Assembly: GCF_002776525.5 (NCBI RefSeq)
Contig: NC_045438.1
Coordinates: 148,902,095-148,966,094 of the forward strand
Direction: 5' to 3'
Length of the DNA: 64,000 nt
DNA from: Piliocolobus tephrosceles
Lineage: Eukaryota; Chordata; Mammalia; Primates; Cercopithecidae
Both the position numbers and the translations under genes were made by a program. Position 1 is the stretch's first letter; each line of letters begins with the position of its first letter. This document shows, in pieces, positions 23,691 through 33,523 of the stretch. The notes under the pieces are model-generated. The model ran no database searches and had not been told where the DNA came from. It saw nothing but the letters and a program-made list of their open reading frames with translations.

Positions 23691-24075
23691 CCTGCCCACC
23701 CCCCATCCCCCACCGCAAAATAAATTAGCACAGTAACAAGTTAAGTACAAGTATATTAAACTTGGTTTTATATGATACCAGTAACATTGAAGCAGTAGAA
23801 CACTGGCAATTTTTTAAAAATTCATCCTGTGTGAATTAGTCTATTCAGGCTTTCTACTACTCCTTGGTAATTTACAGTTCTCTAGAAAATTGTCCATTAC
23901 ACCTATGTTTTCAAGTTTATTAGTATTTGAAAAATATAATGGATAGTATAAATCCATTATAAAATGGATTTTATATAATTATAAAAATAATTAAAATATT
24001 TTCACTTGTAGCTATTTTTATTACTCGTGTTTTCTTTGTTTTGAACTTCTTATTATTTTGTGTGTTTTCTTTTTC

Positions 24076-24089
<14 letters not shown>

Positions 24090-24108
<19 letters not shown>

Positions 24109-24369
24109 TTTTTTTTTGAGACAGAGTGTCTCTCTGTTGCCAGTGCTGGAGTGTGGTGAGATTCCAGCTCACTGCAACCTCTGCCTCCCATGTTCAAGCA
24201 ATTCTCATGCCTCAGCCTCCTGAGTAGCTGGGACTACAGGTGCCTGCTACCATGCTGAGCTAATTTTTGTGTATCCCATAGAGACAAGGTTTCACCACGT
24301 TGACCAGGCTGGTCTTGAACTCCTGACCTCAAGTGATCCATCAACCTCAGCCTACCAAAGTGCTGGGAT
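24090..24369 (-). mobile_element. Alu, cut at its 5' end
   Basis: Reverse Alu: a 28-base T-run, 'gagacagagtgtctctctgt', 'ctcaagtgatccatcaacct', ending abruptly at 'gtgctgggatg'. The last few bases of the left arm are missing. Confidence 0.93.
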
Positions 24370-24457
24370 GTTTTTTGTTCTTAACATACTCACAGAAGCA
24401 CTTTATTCCTGTTTGTTTAATCAATTCTGAGTATTTTGGTACGCTTATTGTGATTTT

Positions 24458-25074
24458 GAGGTTTCTTTATTTTTTTTATTATACTTTAAATTCTGGGGTA
24501 CACGTGCAGAAAGTGCAGTTTTATTTACATAGGTATACACATGAGCCATAGTGGTTTGCTGCACCCATCAACCCGTCAGCTACATTAGATATTTCTAATG
24601 CTACCCCTCCCTTAGCCCCCCACCTCCTGACAGGCCCCAGTGTGTGATATTTCCCTCCCTGTGTCCATGTGTTCATTGTTCAACTCCCACTTATGAGTGA
24701 GAACATGCGGTGTTTGATTTTCTGTTCTTATGTTAGTTTGCTGAGAATGATGGTTTTCAGCTTCATCCATGTCCCTGCAAAGGATATGAATTCATCCTTT
24801 TTTATGGGTACATAGTATTCCATGGTGTATAGGTGCCACATTTTCTTTATCCAGTCTATCATTGATGGACATTTGGATTGGTTCCAAGTCTTTGCTGCTG
24901 TGAATAGTGCTGCAATGAACATACGTGTGCATGTGTCTTTATAGTAGAGTGAGTTACAATCCTTTGGGTATATTCCCAGTAATGGGATTGCTGCTCAAAT
25001 GGTACTTCTAGTTCTTGATCCTTGAGGAATCGTCACATTGTTTTCAACAATGGTTGAAGAGGTTTCTTTATTTT
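24458..25074 (-). mobile_element. L1PA-type 3' segment with 16-bp TSD
   Basis: Body about 24474-25058, reverse of the L1 3' UTR and the ORF2 C-terminus. It has 'ttattatactttaaattctg' at the 3' end and 'gcaatgaacatacgtgtgca' within ORF2 coding. The 16-bp duplication 'gaggtttctttatttt' is perfect at 24458-24473 and 25059-25074. On the minus strand, the frame at 24728-24922 encodes part of the ORF2p C-terminal region (MFIAALFTAAKTWNQSKCPS). It is 5'-truncated and inactive. Confidence 0.95.
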
Positions 25075-25639
25075 ATCCCTTTGCTTTATTTGGGTTTATT
25101 CCAGCACATTCTGTAGAAAAAAATAATTTATTTAATTCCTCTTGTTTTTAATAAATTATTATATTCATTTTAATAATTTAAAATTTATAAATGCTCCTCT
25201 GGGAACCACGTTACCTTCATCACTTTGAGATATAGTATTTTTGTTTTCCTCCATTTTTTCCTCCTCTGGTTTAAAAGCTATACATTCAATTTCTATCCTT
25301 CTATGATTACCTTTACATTTTTAACACTTTATTGAACTTAGAATTTTCTAAAATGTCTTGTGTTATTCAGTTACCTTTTTGTTCCATTGGAGAAGATAAG
25401 AGTGTTAGAAATGTTAGAATAGTTTTTATTCTAAGGTTCCCCTCACAAGCTCTTCTCCCCTGCCCCCCCACAAAATCCCAAGTAAACCATCTTACCATCT
25501 GGAATTTTAATTTCAACTAATTGTTCATATATTTTTATTTAGGTATCACCAATAAGTTTTTACTACTTATTTTTAACTTTCCATTGAATTATTTATCAAA
25601 GTTCTTTTTGGACTTGTTTTTCTTCTTGTTAAAACATTG
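25075..25639. other. Unassigned AT-rich sequence
   Basis: No confident feature. It may be further old L1M sequence continuing from the right. Confidence 0.4.
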
Positions 25640-26150
25640 TCTTTCAAAGTTGACTTCTGGGAGCATCTATAGGTAGTATAATATGCTAACATGTTAGCAT
25701 ACCCATATTTTACTTTTACTCTTGAAAAGTTCATTTATTTTTATTCATGAAGTTGTATTGTGTATTGAATTCAAGGGTCAAATTATTTTCTCTCAGGATT
25801 TGGAAATATTTTTCCATTGCTTTCTTGCATTCTGTGGTACTGATAAAAGTTCTGATGTCATTATGATTCTTATTTTTGAACATGAAACTTTTTTGTTTCT
25901 CTGGTAGATTTTATAATTTTCTCTGTTGTTATGTTTGTGTTCATGGTACTTTGAGTAAAGTTATCTTTTTTTCCTTATTGGACTTAGTGAGCACTGTCAT
26001 TCTAAAGCCTCATTTTTTTTCCCTCTCAGTTCTAGAAAATTCTCAGCCGTTATTTGTTCTAGTATTGCTTCTCTTTCATTTCTTCTATTGTTTGCTTCCA
26101 GAAATATCATTAGGGGAGTATCACATTTTTGGGTGTCTATTCCAAATGTT
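25640..26150 (-). mobile_element. Old L1M 3' region
   Basis: Reads like the reverse complement of an L1M 3' untranslated region: 'ttttccattgctttcttgca', 'gttctgatgtcattatgatt', 'gttatttgttctagtattgc', and 'tctttcatttcttctattg'. It is much older than the L1 copy that follows. Confidence 0.6.
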
Positions 26151-26155
26151 TCAAT

Positions 26156-28546
26156 TTATTATTATTATTATTATACTTTAAGTTCTAGAGTACATGTGCA
26201 TAATGTGCAGGTTTGTTACATATGTATACTTGTGCCATGTTGGTATTCTGCATCCATCAACTCATCAGCACTCATCAACTCGTCATTTACATCAGGTATA
26301 ACTCCCAGTGCAATCCCTCCCCACTCCTCCCTCCCCATAATAGGCCCCGGTGTGAGATGTTCCCCTTCCCGAGTCCAGCTGATCTCATTGTTCAGTTCCC
26401 ACCTATGAGTGAGAACATGTGGTGTTTGGTTTTCTGTTCTTGTGATAGTTTGCCAAGAATGATGGTTTCCAGCTGCATCCATGTCCTTACAAAGGACCCA
26501 AACTCATCCTTTTTTATGGCTCCATAGTATTCCATGGTGTATATGTGCCACATTTTCTTAATCCAGTCTGTCACTGATGGACATTTGGGTTGATTCCAAG
26601 TCTTTGCTATTGTGAATAGTGCTGCAATGAACATACATGTGCATGTGTCTTTATAGCAGCATGATTTATAATCCTTTGGGTATATGCCCAGTAATGGAAT
26701 GGCTGGGTCATATGGTACTTCTAGTTCTAGATCCTTGAGGAATCGCCATACTGTTTTCCATAATGGTTGAACTAGTTTACAATCCCACCAACAGTGTAAA
26801 AGTGTTCCTATTTCTCCACATCCTCTTTAGCACCTGTTGTTTTCCTGACTTTTTAATGATTGTCATTCTAACTGGTGTGAGATGGTATCTCATTGTGGTT
26901 TTGATTTGCATTTCTCTGATGGCCAGTGATGATGAGCATTTTTTCATGTGTCTGTTGGCTGCATGCATGTCTTCTTTTGAGAAATGTCTGTTCATATCCT
27001 TTGCCCACTTTTTGATGAGGTTGTTTGTTTTTTTCTTGTAAATTTGTTTGAGTTCTTTGTAGGTTCTGGATAGGTTCTGACCCTTTGTCAGATGAGTAGA
27101 TTGCAAAAATTTTCTCCCATTCTGTAGGTTGCCTGTTTACTCTGATGGTAGTTTCTTTTGCTGTGCAGAAGCTCTTTAGTTTAATCATATCCCATTTGTC
27201 AATTTTGGCTTTTGCTGCCGTTGCTTTTGGTGCTTTCATCGTGAAGTCCTTGCCCATGCCTATGTCCTGAATGGTATTCCCTAGGTTTTCTTCTAGGGTT
27301 TTTATGGTATTAGGTCTAACATTTAAGTCTCTAATCCATCTTGAATTAATTTTCGTATAAGGAGTAAGGAAAGGATCCAGTTTCAGCTTTCTACTTATGG
27401 CTAGCCAATTTTCCCAGCACCATTTATTAAATAGGGAATCTTTTCTCCATTTCTTGTTTTTGTCAGGTTTGTCAAAGATCAGATGGCTGTAGATGTGTGA
27501 TATTATTTCTGAGGACTCTGTTCTGTTCCATTGGTCTATCTCTCTGTTTTGGTACCAGTACCATGCTGTTTTGGTTACTGTAGCCTTGTAGTATAGTTTG
27601 AAGTCAGGTAGCGTGATGCCTACAGCTTTGTTCTTTTGGCTTAGGACTGTCTTGGCAATGCAGGCTCTTTTTTGGTTCCATATGAACTTTAAAGCAGTTT
27701 TTTCCAATTCTGTGAAGAAACTCATTGGTAGCTTGATGGGGATGGCATTGAATCTGTAAATGACCTTGGGCAGTATGGCCATTTTCATGATATTGATTCT
27801 TCCTATCCATGAGCATGGTATGTTGTTCCATTTGTTTCTGTCCTCTTTTATTTCACTGAGCAGTGGTTTGTAGTTCTCCTTGAAGAGGTCTTTTACATCA
27901 CTTGTAAGTTGGATTCCTAGGTATTTTATTTACTTTGAAGCAATTGTGAATGGAAGTTCATTCATGATTTGGCTCTCTGTTTGTCTGTTACTGGTGTATA
28001 AGAATGCTTGTGATTTTTGCACATTAATTTTGTATCCTGAGACTTTGCTGAAGTTGCTTATCAGCTTAAGGAGATTTTGGGCTGAGATGATGGGGTTTTC
28101 TAAATATACAATCATGTCATCTGCAAACAGGGACAATTTGACTTCTTCTTTTCCTAACTGAATACCCTTGATTTCTTTCTCTTGCCTGATTGCCCTAGCC
28201 AGAACTTCCAACACTATGTTGAATAGAAGTGGTGAGAGAGGGCATCCCTGTCTTGTGGCAGTTTTCAAAGGGAATGCTTCCAGTTTCTGCCCATTCAGTA
28301 TGATATTGGCTGTGGGTTTGTCATAAATAGCTCTTATTATTTTGAGATACATTCCATCAATACCGAATTTTTTGAGAGTTTTTAGCATGAAGGGCTGTTG
28401 AATTTTGTCAAAGGCCTTTTCTGCATCTATTGAGATAATCATGTGGTTTTTGTCTTTGGTTCTGTTTATATGCTGGATTATGTTTATTGATTTGCATATG
28501 TTGAACCAGCCTTGCATCCCAGGGATGAAGCCCACTTGATCATACA
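26156..28546 (-). mobile_element. L1PA-type element, 5'-truncated, broken ORF2
   Basis: About 2.4 kb of reverse-strand L1 from the 3' terminus ('ttattatactttaagttcta' near 26160-26180) back into the reverse-transcriptase domain. On the minus strand the frame 27930-28547 carries the RT core, including SLFADDMIVYLENP and TATRQGCPLSPLLFNIVLEV. The frame 26868-27788 carries the downstream thumb/C-terminal half (WNQKRACIAKTVLSQKNKA). The frame 26392-26634 reaches the normal ORF2 end (FSLIGGN). These pieces are split by a stop after IASK and by at least one frameshift near 27090. No 5' UTR, ORF1 or endonuclease domain remains, so it cannot mobilise itself. Confidence 0.96.
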
Positions 28547-28547
28547 T
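27930..28547 (-). pseudogene. L1 ORF2 reverse-transcriptase fragment
   Basis: A 205-codon stretch without stops from the L1 copy at 26156-28546. Visible RT motifs are MIISIDAEKAFDKIQ (motif A region), RQGCPLSPLLFN (motif B) and FADDM (the catalytic YADD-type motif C, with F for Y as is normal for L1). The 5' truncation removes the endonuclease and the start of ORF2. The frame stops after IASK, where an active L1 would continue, so this is a dead fragment. Confidence 0.93.
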
Positions 28548-29689
28548 ATATGTTTATGTGCTTCATGCACCAGAATCCTGACTAATACAGATTTTGGTAC
28601 CAATAAGTGGGATGTTGCTGTAACAATGTGGAAGCAGCTTTAGAGCTGGGTAATGGACAGAGGCTGGAGGAGTTTGAGATATAAGCTAAACCAAGCCTAA
28701 ATTGCTCTTAAAGACTGTTAGGAGAAACATGAATGTTAAAGGTGATTCTGGTGAGGACTCAAAAATAAAAGAGGAGAGCCTCCATCTTCTTACAGAATAC
28801 ATAAATAATTATGAATGGAATGTTGTTATAACTATGGGCATTAAAGGTCATTCTGTTGAGGTCTTAGACAGAAATGAGAAACAGGTATTACAAACTGGAA
28901 GAAAGGTATCTTGGTTATGATGTGGCAAAAACTGGTGCTGGCCACATGAAAAATTGTGTGCTAGTGTTTTGTGGCAAGTGGAACTTATGAGCAGTGAAAC
29001 TGGGCATTTAGCTGAAGAATTTTCTTAACAAAAATGTTGTAGGTATGGACTGGATTCTCCAGACTGCTTATAATAAAATGAGATACAAGAGAAATAAATG
29101 GAAGCAATTTTTAAGTAAAAATTGACGCAAAGCATGAAGATTTGGAAAATTCTGATCTTACACATACTGTAAAAAATGGGAAAGCTTATTCTAAAGAGAA
29201 CCCCAAGGGTGTGGCTGACACCCATTCAACAAAGAGTTTACTTTGTGTGTGAACCATGAATTTAAGTAGCCGCTTCAGCTGAATTCAGGAACAGAGGTGG
29301 AATTATATAGCAAAAACAGTGCCAGCAGGGACTAAACTCGACATTAAAAATGGGACAGAATGAAAGAAGGCTGTCAAAGTACTTAGATCATGCAGGACTG
29401 TATGCTATCTATCTCTATTTTCACCTTTCAAGAAAAGGGAAGAATAACTCTGAAGGCAATTCAGAGAATGGCAGGGTTGACATTCCCTCCCAAGGACCAG
29501 GGGGTAGGACTTGTTTCAAAGGTTGGGGCCTTTTTGTTTTTTGGGTCGAGGATGCCATGGTCTAGTGTCTCAGTGGTGGGGCTACCCTCACAGAGCTGTT
29601 GGGGTGATGCTACTTAGGCAGGAGGTGAGACTTGACTCCAGAAGTGGGACTCAATCCAAGAGTCGGGGCTCAGACATTGGACCAGTTTG

Positions 29690-30160
29690 ACTAGCTCAAA
29701 TAGGGACGGGGCAGAAGCAGCTTTCCATAAGACACATCCACCAGAGTGCCATGTCAGTTTGCCATTACCATGGCAACATCCGGGAGTTACCACCCCTTTT
29801 CATGGCAAGGACCCCACCACCTAGAAGTTACTACCCTTTCCCTAGAAATTTCTGCATAAACTGCTCTTTAATCTGCATGAAATTAAAAGTGGGTATAAAG
29901 ATGACTGCAGAACAGCCCTGAGCCACTGCTCTCCCCTTCCTGTGGGGTAGCCCTGCTCTGCAGGAGCCGTGCCGGAGCTGTAACACTGCCTGAGCTGCAA
30001 CACTACCGCAGCTGTAACCCTGCCGCGTCAGTAAAACTGTTTTCTTCCACCACTGGCTTGCCCTTGAATTCCGTCCTGGGCAAAGCAAATGACCCTCCTG
30101 GGCAAAGCAAATAACTCTCCTGGGCTAAGCTCCAATTTGGGGCTTAACTGCCCTGCATCA
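29690..30160 (+). mobile_element. ERV1-type solo LTR nested in MaLR
   Basis: A distinct, higher-GC block with 'gccattaccatggcaacatc', 'ctagaaatttctgcataaac', a TATA box ('gtgggtataaagatg', about 29890), 'gtagccctgctctgcaggag' and a 'aatttggggcttaactgccc' end. Near 29965-30025 there are three diverged repeats of a 'gagctgtaacactgcc'-like unit, and near 30078-30130 three of a 'cctcctgggcaaagcaaa'-like unit. The order fits a class I LTR of the MER4-like group. The family name was not verified. Confidence 0.62.
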
Positions 30161-30280
30161 CTACCACTCCTGTAAGCCTGGAGGAGAGAGCATTGAACTC
30201 AAGAGCGTTGCTCTGGATCCTTAAGATCTCATAGAATTTGTCTTGCTAGGTTTTATAATTGTTGAGGACTCATCACTCTC

Positions 30281-30302
30281 TTTTTTTTTTTTTTTTTTTT
30301 TT
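30281..30302. repeat. T-run
   Basis: 22 consecutive T within the MaLR internal region. Confidence 0.95.
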
Positions 30303-31105
30303 CATTTCTTCTTTTTGGAATGAGAATGTCCATCCTATGCATGTCACACCACTGTATTTTGAGAACACGTAACTTAGTTTTGCTGGTTCGTCGCCGGAAG
30401 TGAATTTTGCCTCAGGATAAATCTTACCTGCAGACTCATTCATCTGATTTGAAATCATATTTAGATATGATCTCAGAGTTGATGCTGAAGTGTGTTAAGA
30501 CTATGGAAGCTGCTAGGATGGGATGAGTATATTTTGAATATGAGAAAGAATCAATTTTGGGCAACCAGAGCAAAAGGTTATGGAGTAAATGTATATGTTT
30601 CCTCCATCGCAACCCCAGAGTTCATAGGTTGGAGCTCTAACATCCAGCGTGGCTATATTTGGAGTAAAGAAGTAAGGTTAAAAGAGATTATAGGGATGGG
30701 GCCTAGATCCAATAGGCTTAGTGTCTGTCGAAGAAAAGACAGTAGAGAGCCCACTTTCTCCCTCTCCCTTCACGTGTACTCAGAGTAAAAAGATGTGAGG
30801 ACAAAGTAGCTATCTACAAATGGGGAAGAGAGCTTTCATCAGAAATGGAACCCCACCAGACCTCGATTTGGGACTTTCAGGCTCCAAGGAGAAATAAATT
30901 TATTTTGTTTAAGCCACCCAGCCTGTGGTACTTTGTTATGGCAGCCCAAGCAAACTGATATAAATGGTGAGGCCACATTTTTGTGTAGGCTTTTCCTGGT
31001 TATGCAGTTGTTTCATTATATTTTGGGAAAGAAATTTATGAGAGATTATTACACAACTACTATTGTCTTTAGCTATGAGAGAACTAAATCACAATTCCTA
31101 AATTC

Positions 31106-32375
31106 AATGTGATTGACTTTTAGAAAACACTTTCTGAGTGCAATCCATTTGGTTAACCTGATTCTTGACATATTCTGGACTTTTTCAATTAATTTCTACT
31201 TCTGCCATTTGTCTTTCTTACCATTTTTGGATTTAATACTTTGATGTTTTTGTTATTGAATCTTTTCTCCCACTCAAATGTTCACACTCTATTTTTAATT
31301 TCTTATTGATTACCATTGGACTTTTACTTTGTTATATGTTTTAATATAACAAAATCTAAAGTTAAACAATATCTTTGCTTTCATCCTAAACAAGACATGA
31401 TCTTGTCCTACCTCTCTGAATGCACGATATTTTTTGTCCTTGGTATCTTCTAGTTTCACTAAGATACATCTTAGGGGGTTTATTTTGATTTATCCTGTTT
31501 AGAACAAGTTGTACTTAGATCTGCAGATCTGCAGATTTTTTATCCTTTCTAAAAGATTTAGGTATTGCCTTTCCCCCATCCCCCTATGCTCCCTACATGA
31601 GTCTGCACGTAGACTTATGTTAGTCCTTCTCACACTATCCTCCAAGATCTCTTAAAATCTTTTTCATATTTTCTCATTTTCTTATTTCTTTTTTTCCTGT
31701 ATTGTGGATAGCTTTTGGATGTGTCTTTCAGTGTACCATTTCTCTCTTTCTTGCATCAAGCTGGTGTTTCGCCCATCCCCAGCATTTCTGATTTCTACAA
31801 ATATATTTTTCATTCCTAAAAGCCCTTTTTTCCCTAAAGTTTTATTTTTATTCCCGATAACTTCTTGCTGAATGCTTTACATTGAATATTTTACTTTTTA
31901 AAACATTTCATATAGCTATGACATATATCCAACAAGTTAAACATCTGCAGTTTTTGTGAGTCTAAATCTGTTATTTCTTATTTATGCATACTGATGCTAA
32001 TAGCAGTAATTTTGCTAATTTTGTTTGTGAGTTGATTACTTGTTCTTAATCATGGTGAGTCCTTCAGGACTAACATATTTATTAAATCCAATGTGACGCT
32101 CGTTTTTCTTAAACCTATGAGTTTAGTCCATTTGGTTATCCTGATTATTGCGTTAGGAGCCTTTTAAAAATTAAGTTATATTTATCCCATTTTTTTCCCC
32201 TTTTTACTGTTTTTAGATTGAATATTTTTGTTCTGCTTGATCTACGTAACATTTTTTCTCATTCAAATTTATACACTCTTCTTTTAATCTCTTATTAGTT
32301 ACCATTGAACTTTCATTAGGCATAGCTAATATCACAAAATCTAAAATTAACACCTTTACATCTCAAACAGTACTC
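31106..32375. repeat. Diverged direct duplication, about 980 bp apart
   Basis: The block 31106-31395 and the block 32085-32375 share the same order of words: 'tccatttggtta(a/t)cctgatt', a T-rich central part, 'ctcattcaaat / ctcactcaaatg', 'cactct(a/t)', 'aatctcttattagttaccat' versus 'aatttcttattgattaccat', then 'acaaaatctaaa'. They are clearly related but much diverged, with L1M-like text between them. Confidence 0.75.
31400..31900 (-). mobile_element. Old L1M 3' region
   Basis: 'tatcttctagtttcactaag', 'cagattttttatcctttcta', 'catattttctcattttctta' and 'tttttcattcctaaaagccc' follow the reverse-complement order of an L1M 3' untranslated region. It overlaps in consensus terms with the L1M piece at 25640-26150, so these are two separate copies or a duplication. 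Confidence 0.55.
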
Positions 32376-32689
32376 AAATTTCAGAACATTTTATCTCTTT
32401 CTGCAGACTCACATAGTATAGATTTCCATTATATTAGTTTCACTCCAGCTCCCAATACTGTAAGTCTCTTCTGCCCTAGCTCAGCTTCTCAACTCTGTGG
32501 CCTTGAGTCATGCCTACCCTAGCCTACTTTTCCTGTGTATTCCTAACCTGATTCCTGAGTTCTCCCATCTCAGATGTTAGCTTCAGAAACCCTAGCCCTG
32601 TACTCCTGGTAGTGCTCATGTTTATTTCTTTGAGAGCTTTTTTTTGGGAACTCTCCAATCTTTTGTAATATCAACAATACCTCCAAGAG

Positions 32690-32712
32690 TAAGTTTTTTT
32701 TTTTTTTTTTTT
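32690..32712. repeat. T-run
   Basis: About 20 T followed by 'cccc', with no Alu or L1 body beside it. Confidence 0.9.
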
Positions 32713-32944
32713 CCCCAGGGTCTAGTTATTGTAAGAAGGTCAGTCTCCTATAGCAATAATGATTAATGATACATTCTGAATCTCATGTTTTTTATTTCAA
32801 TAACTAGTCTACTCATAATTATGTTATCTAATCATTTTTAATGCAAACCTATTCTTGTTTCACAACCACTACTCTTATTTAATAATTTATTGTATTTTTT
32901 AACATATAAATACCAAATTTATTCTTTTCCCTAAAAATTAATTG

Positions 32945-33120
32945 TTCAATTTTCACTTTGTATAAGAAATTCTTCTAGATGCTGTAGAATATAGCAGTAA
33001 ATAAAACAGATAAAACTCTGCCTTTATAGATTCAATATTGTAGTGAAAGGCAATAATGGCTAACATTCATAAACTATTTAATATATGTCAAGCATTGCTC
33101 AATAGCAATATTTTCCACAT
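32945..33120 (+). repeat. Ancient interspersed repeat
   Basis: 'cttctagatgctgtagaata', 'cagtaaataaaacagataaa' and 'catataaactatttaatata'-like words match an old mammal-wide repeat related to the pieces at 6105 and 41560. The subfamily is not named. Confidence 0.4.
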
Positions 33121-33489
33121 TCTGTAAAAAACAAAAAACGATTTCCATCTTTAGTTATTATCTCCCTGGATAGTGAACATACATATTTTTAAAAACCCTT
33201 TTCAGATTATTCCATTATTTATATTCCTTCAAGTTTAAATGGTTCCATACATGGATCTTGTTTCTCCTCCTTCAAGTGTTAGATTTCCAGTTGCTTGGTG
33301 TCTTGCAGTTCTGTTTTCATTTTCTAAGAAATAACTTTTCCTTGTTCATTATGGATTATAATGATCTCCTTAGGAGACCATCTTGTAGCAGCACCAACTC
33401 AAATCTTGACAACGTAAAGTTCAAGTTTTAAATGATCCTTAGGGTGTAAACAACTAGATGATATATTTCGTAAGGTTGCAAATTGCACA

Positions 33490-33523
<34 letters not shown>

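Larger units (their letters stand above)
28551..30961 (+). mobile_element. MaLR-type endogenous element, defective
   Basis: 28551-28582 looks like the last bases of a MaLR LTR ('aatcctgactaatacag'). It is followed directly by MaLR internal text: 'attttggtaccaataagtgg', 'gagctgggtaatggacagag', 'ggtgattctggtgaggactc'. The internal region runs to about 30480, interrupted by a different LTR at about 29690-30160. A 3' LTR of MLT1 type ends at 30961 ('aagccacccagcctgtggta', 'ttgttatggcagcccaagca'). No long open frame survives. The 5' LTR body is missing at the junction with the L1. Confidence 0.72.

Noticed and set aside
26392..28547. Several minus-strand frames of 80-306 codons that look like real protein
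   Set aside because: They are fragments of L1 ORF2, broken by stop and frameshift, not host genes.
31520..31545. Palindromic 'agatctgcagatctgcagat' considered as a binding site
   Set aside because: A short slippage-like repeat of 'ctgcagat' in old L1M sequence with no supporting context.
33491..33521. Regular short repeats considered as possible CRISPR or satellite
   Set aside because: A simple CA dinucleotide run with no spacers. Nothing in the window has CRISPR architecture.
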